A stretch of DNA of 10,189 bases from Verrucomicrobiota bacterium. GTDB taxonomy: Bacteria > Chlamydiota > Chlamydiia > Chlamydiales > JAEYWL01. How positions within the stretch are numbered: position 1 is the stretch's first letter; each line of letters starts with the position of its first letter. The position numbers and the translations under genes were made by a program. The DNA is taken from the NCBI GenBank assembly GCA_023428915.1, contig JAEYWL010000088.1, positions 1-10,189 of the forward strand, in the 5' to 3' direction. Positions 1-5,537 of the stretch are shown here, one piece after another. Below the pieces are notes generated by a model. That model ran no database searches and was not told the origin of the DNA. It saw nothing but the letters and a program-made list of their open reading frames with translations.

Positions 1-22
1 GCCAAGGGGAAGAACCCTTGGC
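1..22. repeat. Perfect short inverted repeat at the window edge
   Basis: GCCAAGGG (1-8) and CCCTTGGC (15-22) are perfect reverse complements around a six-base loop. The hairpin lies about 70 bases past the stop codon of ruvX, read on the minus strand, so it could be the stem of a terminator for the kdsB-pyrG-ruvX operon. The bases that would hold the U-run on that strand are outside the window. On the plus strand no T-run follows. Confidence 0.4.
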
Positions 23-92
23 TTCGGCATTATCTGCGCCATCTCAATTATCTAATTAAGCTTGTGCTAAGATTTAGGGGACAACTTGGGTT

Positions 93-542
93 TTAAGCGA
101 GGCTGTCGAGGTAAGACTGCAGAATGATGGCGGCGGCGACGCGGTCGACTTGCTTTGAACGGGCCCGGCGCGACATTTGACTTTCCCTCAAAGAACGGTC
201 GGCCTGCACTGAGCTTAAGCGTTCATCCCAGAGGATAATTTCGCAGGCTGGAAGCTGGTCTTTTAGCAGTTGCGCCAATTGCTTGACCTCATCTGCCATC
301 AAACCGACAGTGCCATTCATCATCAGGGGCATCCCTATGATAAGACGCTCGAGGATAAATTCTTTATCAGCCTGCAGCCGGGCGAGTTCTTTAGCGATTT
401 TGTCTGCAGTGGCTTCTAACTTTTTTTCAGAAGCGATGATGGCAAAAGGGGAGGCTATGATTTTTTGCTCATCGGAAAGGGCAAGCCCGATTCTGGCTAA
501 ACCATAATCAAGGCTTGCGTAGCGGCTTGGGGTTTTTTTCAC
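93..542 (-). CDS. ruvX: RuvX/YqgF family RNase H-fold nuclease
   Basis: This is a YqgF/RuvX protein, the RNase H-like family linked to pre-16S rRNA 5' end processing and proposed as a Holliday junction resolvase. The 149-residue length is normal. The family landmarks are present in order: LDYGLARIG near residues 11-19 with Asp12, IGMPLMMNGT at 69-78, WDERLSS at 105-111 with Asp106-Glu107, and VDRVAAAIIL at 132-141 with Asp133, so the acidic active site is intact. The start codon is GTG (540-542), and its first base is the last base of the pyrG stop (TAGTG), so the two genes overlap by one base and are probably translationally coupled. In Chlamydia yqgF also follows pyrG, with zwf next; no zwf is visible in the remaining 92 bases. 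Assignment by motif and context. Confidence 0.93.
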   Translation of the reverse strand: MKKTPSRYASLDYGLARIGLALSDEQKIIASPFAIIASEKKLEATADKIAKELARLQADKEFILERLIIGMPLMMNGTVGLMADEVKQLAQLLKDQLPACEIILWDERLSSVQADRSLRESQMSRRARSKQVDRVAAAIILQSYLDSLA

Positions 543-2155
543 TATTTGTCCTTATGCTCGATCATAGCTTTGACAAAATCCCTGAATAAGGGATGCGGCT
601 TAGTTGGCTTGGATTTAAACTCCGGGTGAAACTGCACGCCAACCATCCAAGGATGGTCTTTAATTTCCGCGATTTCACATAAGTTGCCCTCTTCAAAAAC
701 GCCTGCAACAGTAAACCCTTTACTTTCCATTTGTTCACGGTATTCATTATTGAACTCATAGCGGTGGCGATGGCGTTCTTGGATAGAGCTGCAGCCATAG
801 GCTTTATGGGCTTTTGAATTAGCCTTAAGTAAACACGTATAAGACCCCAGACGCATCGTGCCGCCTAGATCCTGGATTTGTTTTTGCTCACTCAATAATG
901 ATATTATAGGATGCTTTGTCCAAGGGTCAAACTCAGTAGAGTTAGCGTCATCTAGCTTGGCTACATGCCTTGCAAACTCAACGGCCATGACTTGCATGCC
1001 TAAACAGATACCGAAATAGGGGATCTTTTGTTCACGGGCATATTTGGCGGAAAGGATTTTCCCCTCCCAACCACGCTCTCCAAAACCGCCAGGCACTAGA
1101 TAGCCGTCGCAGTCCTTAATGTCGTCGATTAACTGTCCGTTTTCGATAATTTTATCGGCTTCAAAGCTTTTAATTTTTAATTTATAGCCTGCAGCGATAG
1201 CACCGTGATAAAGGGCTTCAAATACTGATTTGTAAGCGTCCTGATGCTGAACATATTTTCCTACAATACCTACTGTGATTTGACCTTTAGGATGCTTAAT
1301 CGTTTCAATGATTTTCTCCCAAATAGATAAATCGATAGGTTTGTCGGCTAAGTTAAACCGTTCACATATCATGGCGTCAAGTTTCTGCTCATGAAGTTTT
1401 AACGGCACTTCATAAATAGAGTGTTCAACGTCAACTTCTTCAAATACTGCATTTCTGGAAACATTACAGAATAGGCTGATTTTATTTTTGACATCTTCCG
1501 GCAAAGACTGTTCACAACGGCAAATAATTACATCAGGCACAAGGCCGATTTCGCGCATTGCCTGTACGGAGTGTTGCGTAGGTTTTGTTTTTACTTCACC
1601 TGCAGCCTTTAGGTAAGGAACATAGGTTAAATGCAGATTTAAACAGCTTCCTGGGTGTTCGTAGCAAAATTGCCGAATGGCTTCTAAGAAGGGAAGAGAT
1701 TCTATATCGCCAATGGTCCCGCCAATTTCAACGAGAACAATTTGAATGCCTTCCTCTTGTTTGGCGCAATTGATAATACGCTGTTTAATTTCATCGGTAA
1801 TATGGGGAATTACCTGGACAGTTTTTCCCAAATAGTCGCCATGCCGTTCCCGTGTGATAACAGTGTTATAAATTTGACCTGAAGTAGCATTCGAGGCTTT
1901 GGATAAGGGGGAATCGGTATAGCGGTAGTAATGTCCCAAGTCTAGATCGGTTTCTGCACCATCATCTGTAACATATACTTCTCCATGCTGATAGGGGCTC
2001 ATAGTGCCTGGATCCACATTTAAGTAGGGATCCAATTTAAGCATCGCAACGCGCAAGCCTTTTTTTTCTAACAACATGCCAATAGAAGCACAAGTAAGGC
2101 CCTTGCCTAAAGAAGAGCAGACGCCGCCAGTGAAGAAGATAAATTTTGCATGCAT
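542..2155 (-). CDS. pyrG: CTP synthase (glutamine hydrolysing)
   Basis: PyrG makes CTP from UTP, ATP and glutamine in the cytosol. The 537 residues match the usual length. The N-terminal synthetase domain (about 1-270) starts with the nucleotide loop GGVCSSLGKG at residues 10-19 and contains DPGTMSPYQHGEVYVTDDGA at 48-67. The C-terminal class I glutamine amidotransferase domain (about 292-537) has the nucleophile Cys384 in GICLGMQ and the partners His510 and Glu512 in VQFHPEF, so the catalytic triad is complete. The ATG at 2153-2155 fits the family N-terminus (FIFFTGGVCSS close to the start). It lies 49 bases inside the 3' end of kdsB in another frame and has only a weak Shine-Dalgarno (GAG about 11 bases upstream), which suggests translational coupling to kdsB. 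CTP is a direct substrate of KdsB. Confidence 0.98.
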   Translation of the reverse strand: MHAKFIFFTGGVCSSLGKGLTCASIGMLLEKKGLRVAMLKLDPYLNVDPGTMSPYQHGEVYVTDDGAETDLDLGHYYRYTDSPLSKASNATSGQIYNTVITRERHGDYLGKTVQVIPHITDEIKQRIINCAKQEEGIQIVLVEIGGTIGDIESLPFLEAIRQFCYEHPGSCLNLHLTYVPYLKAAGEVKTKPTQHSVQAMREIGLVPDVIICRCEQSLPEDVKNKISLFCNVSRNAVFEEVDVEHSIYEVPLKLHEQKLDAMICERFNLADKPIDLSIWEKIIETIKHPKGQITVGIVGKYVQHQDAYKSVFEALYHGAIAAGYKLKIKSFEADKIIENGQLIDDIKDCDGYLVPGGFGERGWEGKILSAKYAREQKIPYFGICLGMQVMAVEFARHVAKLDDANSTEFDPWTKHPIISLLSEQKQIQDLGGTMRLGSYTCLLKANSKAHKAYGCSSIQERHRHRYEFNNEYREQMESKGFTVAGVFEEGNLCEIAEIKDHPWMVGVQFHPEFKSKPTKPHPLFRDFVKAMIEHKDK

Positions 2156-2907
2156 AATATGTTCTCGACTTTTTGTATATCTTCTGGACGATCAACTCCG
2201 AAACTTGCGCTATTAACAATAGCTACGGCGATGCGATGTCCATATTCTAATATTTTTAGTTGTTCTAAGTCTTCGGCCAACTGGAGGGGAGTGGGGGGCA
2301 AGCGAGAGAGTTCCAATAAAAAATGGGGCCGATAGGCGTAAATGCCTATGTGGTGGTAATAAGGAATGCCGGTTTTAAAATCCCCTTGCAGACCTGCTGG
2401 AATAAGGGCGCGGCTGAAATATAAAGCCCGTTTTTTCTGATCAAGGACACATTTCACTACAGAGAAGTTATGGGCTTCTTCACCAGTTAAAGGCACTACA
2501 GCTGTTGCAGTTGCGGCTTCAGAATCATTTAAAAGAGCTTCAATCACTTGCTGCATGACTTCAGGCTCTATCAAAGGCAGATCTCCCTGGACATTTAAAA
2601 TGCAGGCAGCATTTCTACAATAGCCTTGCTGCAGGACATCAATTAAACGATCGGTGCCAGTTAGGCAGTCAGGAGAGGTGTAAACAGCTGTTCCCCCGAA
2701 TGATTGCACATGGGAGTAAATCCGTTCATCATCAGTTGCGATTAACACTTCCTGTAAGAGGGGGCAGCATTTTGCCCGCTCATAAGTCCTCTGGATTAAG
2801 CTCTTGCCGGCAATTGAGGCGAGGGGTTTGCCAGGGAAACGCGAACTTTGATAACGGGCAGGTATAATTGCAGCAACTTGTGCAATAGTAGATAAGGTCT
2901 CAGACAT
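2107..2907 (-). CDS. kdsB: CMP-Kdo synthetase (3-deoxy-manno-octulosonate cytidylyltransferase)
   Basis: KdsB joins CTP and Kdo to give CMP-Kdo, the donor used to add Kdo to lipid A, so the organism has a Kdo-containing lipopolysaccharide. Family motifs: IPARYQSSRFPGKPL at residues 15-29, CLTGTDRL at 81-88, NVQGDLPLI at 105-113 with Asp109, HHIGIYAYR at 185-193 and FGVDRPEDI at 236-244 with Asp239; the two Asp correspond to the metal-binding pair. The residue after QGD is Leu where many homologues have Glu. At 266 residues it is somewhat longer than E. coli KdsB (248). The extra length is a tail of about 15 residues after the usual end, lying in the 49-base overlap with pyrG. No in-frame alternative start exists between the ATG and IPARY, and no Shine-Dalgarno precedes the ATG (see the promoter entry). 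Confidence 0.96.
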   Translation of the reverse strand: MSETLSTIAQVAAIIPARYQSSRFPGKPLASIAGKSLIQRTYERAKCCPLLQEVLIATDDERIYSHVQSFGGTAVYTSPDCLTGTDRLIDVLQQGYCRNAACILNVQGDLPLIEPEVMQQVIEALLNDSEAATATAVVPLTGEEAHNFSVVKCVLDQKKRALYFSRALIPAGLQGDFKTGIPYYHHIGIYAYRPHFLLELSRLPPTPLQLAEDLEQLKILEYGHRIAVAIVNSASFGVDRPEDIQKVENILCMQNLSSSLAASALL

Positions 2908-2915
2908 GTTAACAT

Positions 2916-2944
2916 ATTATAGAAGAGAAGCGATATAAAATAAA
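2916..2944 (-). promoter_or_regulatory. Predicted sigma-70-type promoter of kdsB-pyrG-ruvX
   Basis: On the minus strand there is TTTATT (-35, 2944 to 2939), a 17-base spacer, and a perfect TATAAT (-10, 2921 to 2916). The -35 is poor (3 of 6) and the -10 ideal. The expected transcription start is about 2909, only a few bases before the kdsB ATG at 2907, so the mRNA would be leaderless or nearly so. This agrees with the absence of a Shine-Dalgarno before that ATG. Confidence 0.55.
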
Positions 2945-2969
2945 GGGGAAAATAAAAGTCTGCTGAACT

Positions 2970-2999
2970 CATGCCCGTGCGCACGCGGGTACGGGCACG
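2970..2999 (-). terminator. GC-rich hairpin after the glycosyltransferase gene, possible terminator
   Basis: The arms TGCCCGT (2972-2978) and ACGGGCA (2991-2997) pair around 12 bases. In a minus-strand transcript the stem extends to nine pairs with one G-U pair (2970-2978 with 2991-2999). It starts 10 bases after the glycosyltransferase stop codon and is far richer in GC than its surroundings. No U-run directly follows on the minus strand; only a T-rich stretch comes some 15 bases later. On the plus strand a run of seven T (3002-3008) follows, so it could also stop antisense transcription. Function uncertain. Confidence 0.4.
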
Positions 3000-3008
3000 A
3001 ATTTTTTT

Positions 3009-4217
3009 CTAATGGTTATGATCGGTAGGCACCACCCTTCTGGGCAGCTTCTCCAATATTGCCGGGAGTAAATGGCGCAGCATGTTCACGCGGTTATCCC
3101 ATGTATGATGTTCCATTACAATCTTTCTGCCGGCTGCTGCTATTTCTGCCCGTTTATCTTCATTGGCCAAAAAGTCATTCACTTTGTCGTTAACTTCATT
3201 CCATTTTTTATGCCGATAGAATGAAATATCGAGATTATCTGTGAAGTGCTCATTAAGGTAGATGTTTTCATTGGTAATGACTAGTGCTCCGCAGGCAAGT
3301 CCTAAGAAGATCCGTTCGTGGCCGCCATTTTTATGGGTGATGCTGCTATTTAATACGATTTTGGTACGCTTCATTAGCTCTTTAACTTCTTCATAGTCGA
3401 CAACCTCGTGGAATATAATGTTATTGTGGTTGTGCAGGGGAGAATCTTTCCATGTAGCTTTACTGCTAGAGCTGCCATAAATATGCAGTTTAGCATCTTT
3501 AATGCTGTTAGCTAGCTCAAAGCGGTCTTTACCGCGTACATAATTTTCTAGATAATCTAAAATTTCTTTCATGGGTAAAGAGTTTGCGTCGATGTCTTTA
3601 CTGAGGAGAGGATTATCCATCGCCTGTATAAACGCTTCAATATATGAAGTCTTCTGATCGGACAAGGTAATTTCTGCTGCAGCATCCAGTATATTAGCAA
3701 CTGGCATTGAATAACGGGCATGCCAATCTTTTCGAAGTTCTTCAAAATCCACATAGGTGGCGAAAATGCCGACATCAATATCCCTTTCCTGATTGCGGCT
3801 GTAATGGATTTCCTTATCTGTTGCATTCGGAAAAAATAATACGTTTTCAAACGGCATGCTTTTAAAAAAGTGGCAAAAATAGCGATCGTCGCAGCAAAGT
3901 ATGCTATGGGAGCTTTTGACCATGGGGAAGTAATGGTTTGGTGTTTCCAGCAAAATTCCTACATGAGGAACTTTCACCTGATCGCATAAAAAGCGGCCTT
4001 GCTCATCCGGTAGTAAACCATTAAATGAGACTGTACAATCCGGGGTTTCATTGAGAAGCTTGTTAAGAAACTCTCTTGGATCTATCGGGCCTTCAGCGCC
4101 AAAAATATGCGACTCAACACCTTGTCTTAAAAAAGCATCGTGCAGAGATTGGGTATAGTGATGTAATGAACCATTGTGATGTAATGGAGGGGCCAGGATA
4201 ATTACTTTTTTAAGCAT
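3009..4217 (-). CDS. CgeB-like glycosyltransferase (GT-B fold, Glyco_trans_1_2 type C-terminus)
   Basis: This is a predicted cytosolic glycosyltransferase of 402 residues; donor and acceptor are unknown. The best evidence is the C-terminal domain: residues 282-322 run from LMKRTKIVLNSS through GGHERIFLGLACGALVIT (298-315) to LNEHF, the pattern of the glycosyl transferases group 1 family that includes CgeB. A segment with HTWDNRVNMLRHLL (371-384) then closes the domain, as in GT-B enzymes. The N-terminal half (MLKKVIILAPP, then HHNGSLHHYTQSLHDAF) resembles the first Rossmann domain but carries no motif I can name. I chose the ATG at 4215-4217 rather than one 10 codons upstream: AAGGTG (4225-4230) lies seven bases before it, and the upstream start would overlap the preceding gene. 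It lies upstream of kdsB, so a role in envelope sugars is possible, but this is inference. Confidence 0.75.
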   Translation of the reverse strand: MLKKVIILAPPLHHNGSLHHYTQSLHDAFLRQGVESHIFGAEGPIDPREFLNKLLNETPDCTVSFNGLLPDEQGRFLCDQVKVPHVGILLETPNHYFPMVKSSHSILCCDDRYFCHFFKSMPFENVLFFPNATDKEIHYSRNQERDIDVGIFATYVDFEELRKDWHARYSMPVANILDAAAEITLSDQKTSYIEAFIQAMDNPLLSKDIDANSLPMKEILDYLENYVRGKDRFELANSIKDAKLHIYGSSSSKATWKDSPLHNHNNIIFHEVVDYEEVKELMKRTKIVLNSSITHKNGGHERIFLGLACGALVITNENIYLNEHFTDNLDISFYRHKKWNEVNDKVNDFLANEDKRAEIAAAGRKIVMEHHTWDNRVNMLRHLLPAILEKLPRRVVPTDHNH

Positions 4218-4224
4218 ATGTACA

Positions 4225-4230
4225 CACCTT
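4225..4230 (-). promoter_or_regulatory. Ribosome binding site deciding the glycosyltransferase start
   Basis: AAGGTG on the minus strand lies seven bases before the ATG at 4217 and overlaps the TAA stop of the upstream small gene. It supports the downstream start over the in-frame ATG at 4247, and tight coupling of the two genes. Confidence 0.65.
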
Positions 4231-4621
4231 ATTTCATGGGAAGCCATTTTTTTCTGCTGCCCAGGGATTTACCTTTAGTTTTGGCAGCCTTGCTCTCTAA
4301 TTTCTTTTTTTCTTCTTTTTGCTTCAAGTTTTTAATCCCTGAAGCTCTCTCAGCGTCTTTTTCCATTTTGGCTATCCTGCTTTGGAACCTTTCCCACTGA
4401 GCCGGAGTAAAATTGTCGGGGTTGCTTAAGATTTTTTCTAAAGCCTCTTTAGTAAAATCTGAACGTTCTAGAAAATTATCGATCAGTTTGTCAATTTCAA
4501 CGCGTTTTTTTTCAGCATCCTCAATTTGCAAATCGAGCACATCAATGACCTTATCCTCATTCTCAGGCTTAGCTCTTCTAGTGTGCCTTTTCATTTCTTT
4601 TTTTACCCATCCTTCAACCAT
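4229..4621 (-). CDS. Small basic coiled-coil protein of unknown function
   Basis: I do not recognise this 130-residue protein. It is soluble, with no signal peptide or membrane segment, and very rich in Lys and Glu. Residues 22-66 and 80-115 look like amphipathic, partly coiled-coil helices. Between them is a short segment, NPDNFTPAQWERFQSRIAKM (67-86), that could be a helix-turn element. The tail (about 100-130) is strongly basic and ends GSRKKWLPMK, which would suit nucleic acid or ribosome binding; that is only inference. It is the first gene of a two-gene unit with the glycosyltransferase, 11 bases apart, and a promoter lies about 50 bases upstream. An alternative start is the ATG nine codons in, but it has no better ribosome site. 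The coding frame is uninterrupted and the downstream spacing is tight, which argues for a real gene. Confidence 0.75.
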   Translation of the reverse strand: MVEGWVKKEMKRHTRRAKPENEDKVIDVLDLQIEDAEKKRVEIDKLIDNFLERSDFTKEALEKILSNPDNFTPAQWERFQSRIAKMEKDAERASGIKNLKQKEEKKKLESKAAKTKGKSLGSRKKWLPMK

Positions 4622-4670
4622 AAATTTCTCGCCAGGATAATTAAAATCATGTATTTAGAACTTTTTATTG

Positions 4671-4699
4671 GATATAGCATTCGGCTCTATTGCTTTCAA
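4671..4699 (-). promoter_or_regulatory. Predicted promoter of the coiled-coil protein / glycosyltransferase unit
   Basis: On the minus strand: TTGAAA (4699 to 4694), a spacer of exactly 17 bases, then TATATC (4676 to 4671). The -35 matches the consensus at 5 of 6 and the -10 at 4 of 6. The expected start near 4664 gives a leader of about 40 bases. It sits in the 104-base divergent region shared with sodC. I see no equally good plus-strand promoter for sodC there. Confidence 0.5.
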
Positions 4700-4725
4700 A
4701 ACAATTAAAAAGATTATGAGGAATT

Positions 4726-5316
4726 ATGCATTATCTCCCTGTAAAATTTTCTTTTTTTTCAGCCATTGTTTGTTCAGCGATGGCATTTAGTTGCCTGCCC
4801 CTGCAAGCAGCGGCCCCAATTAAGAGCAGTGGCAATAATTTCGTTAAGGAATCCAAAGCGAAAACTGATAAAGCTATTGCTATCATTAGTCCTGCAAAAG
4901 GCAGCACTGTAAAAGGAATAGTCAATTTTACATCGGTAGAGGGGGGGGTGAAAATAGTTGCAGATTTGGAAGGTCTAAAACCGGGAAAGCATGGTTTTCA
5001 TATTCATGAATATGGCGACTGCAGTGCCCCCGATTTTTCTTCTGCAGGCAATCATTTTAATCCAAATAAAGGCAAGCATGCTGGACCAGATGATCCTTAT
5101 CGCCATGCAGGGGATTTGGGTAATTTAGAGGCTGAGTCTGATGGGAAAGCCCATTTTGAATGGGTAGACAACTTAATCACCCTTGATGGTGAAAATGGCA
5201 TTGTAGGTAAATCAGTTGTCGTTCATGCAGACCCTGATGATTTCCATACCCAGCCTTCAGGCGCATCAGGTGCTAAAATTGGCTGCGGTGTTATTCAAGC
5301 AGTGGCCACGGAGTAA
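4726..5316 (+). CDS. sodC: Exported copper/zinc superoxide dismutase
   Basis: SodC converts superoxide to hydrogen peroxide and oxygen, here outside the cytosol. Residues 1-30 form a signal peptide with a hydrophobic core (SFFSAIVCSAMAF) and a probable cleavage near LQAAA. A Lys-rich linker follows, then the SOD domain (about 50-192). The copper ligands are visible as His92, His94, His110 and His167 and the zinc ligands as His110, His118, His127 and Asp130; Cys99 and Cys187 would form the disulphide. All metal ligands are present. The active-site Arg that normally precedes the last Cys (human Arg143) is Lys184 here, in SGAKIGCGVI. Eight consecutive G (4941-4948) lie inside the coding frame. 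The gene has a GAGGA ribosome site only three bases before the ATG. It is monocistronic, divergent from the left-hand genes and followed by a long hairpin. Confidence 0.95.
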   Translation: MHYLPVKFSFFSAIVCSAMAFSCLPLQAAAPIKSSGNNFVKESKAKTDKAIAIISPAKGSTVKGIVNFTSVEGGVKIVADLEGLKPGKHGFHIHEYGDCSAPDFSSAGNHFNPNKGKHAGPDDPYRHAGDLGNLEAESDGKAHFEWVDNLITLDGENGIVGKSVVVHADPDDFHTQPSGASGAKIGCGVIQAVATE

Positions 5317-5324
5317 AAGCGCTT

Positions 5325-5440
5325 AAATGGACAAGCGACAATATCGACATTAACGACGCCATGGACATTGTGCACTAAGCATCAAATGTTTGTCGTTAAT
5401 GTCTATAGCGTCGTTAATGTCGATATTGTCGCTTCCATTT
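5325..5440. repeat. Long inverted repeat built from 9-base GAC/GTC units (copy 1)
   Basis: The left arm 5325-5369 and right arm 5398-5440 pair at 41 of 43 positions plus one G-U, with a two-base bulge (5332-5333). A 26-base block (5334-5359 with 5408-5433) is perfect, and the loop is 28 bases. Inside the arms, GAC recurs every nine bases at 5337, 5346, 5355 and 5364 (preceded by one at 5330). On the other arm GTC recurs at 5392, 5401, 5410, 5419 and 5428. Sequences are shared with the region after miaA: TTAACGACGCCA at 5350-5361 and 10116-10127, and GACGCCATGGAC at 5355-5366, inverted at 10176-10187. It follows sodC directly, and a T-rich stretch comes after it, so it may end sodC transcription. 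Confidence 0.9.
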
Positions 5441-5474
5441 ACTGGTTAGACTTTTGTTTGTTTCTTCTTTTTCC

Positions 5475-5503
5475 TTGAATTCCTTCACCTTGCTCGTTAT
5501 TAT
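5475..5503 (+). promoter_or_regulatory. Predicted promoter of miaB
   Basis: TTGAAT (5475-5480), a 17-base spacer and TATTAT (5498-5503). The expected start near 5510 gives a leader of about 28 bases before the ATG at 5538. It lies downstream of the in-frame TTG at 5454, so it argues against that longer start for miaB. Confidence 0.55.
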
Positions 5504-5537
5504 AGCTTCCTTTAACCATTATTTCAGACTTGCAATT

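Noticed and set aside
1..96. Open frame on the plus strand at the left edge, and a 14-codon minus-strand frame starting at 42
   Set aside because: Both are short, run off the window and show no recognisable protein; the first overlaps the end of ruvX.
2796..2984. 62-codon minus-strand frame over the kdsB start
   Set aside because: It overlaps kdsB in another frame and includes the promoter region; no ribosome site or recognisable product.
4218..4247. Longer start of the glycosyltransferase (10 extra codons)
   Set aside because: It would overlap the upstream gene by 19 bases and lacks a ribosome site, while the ATG at 4217 has AAGGTG seven bases upstream.
4413..4708. Plus-strand open frames opposite the coiled-coil gene
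   Set aside because: They are antisense shadows of the Lys/Glu-rich gene, giving Ser/Phe-rich translations without family features.
5325..5440. CRISPR array
   Set aside because: Units are only nine bases with no unique spacers, and the arms are palindromic; no cas genes are present.
5454..5537. N-terminal extension of miaB from a TTG codon
   Set aside because: It lies upstream of a good promoter (5475-5503), adds 28 residues not typical of MiaB, and the ATG at 5538 fits the family start before TYGCQMNE.
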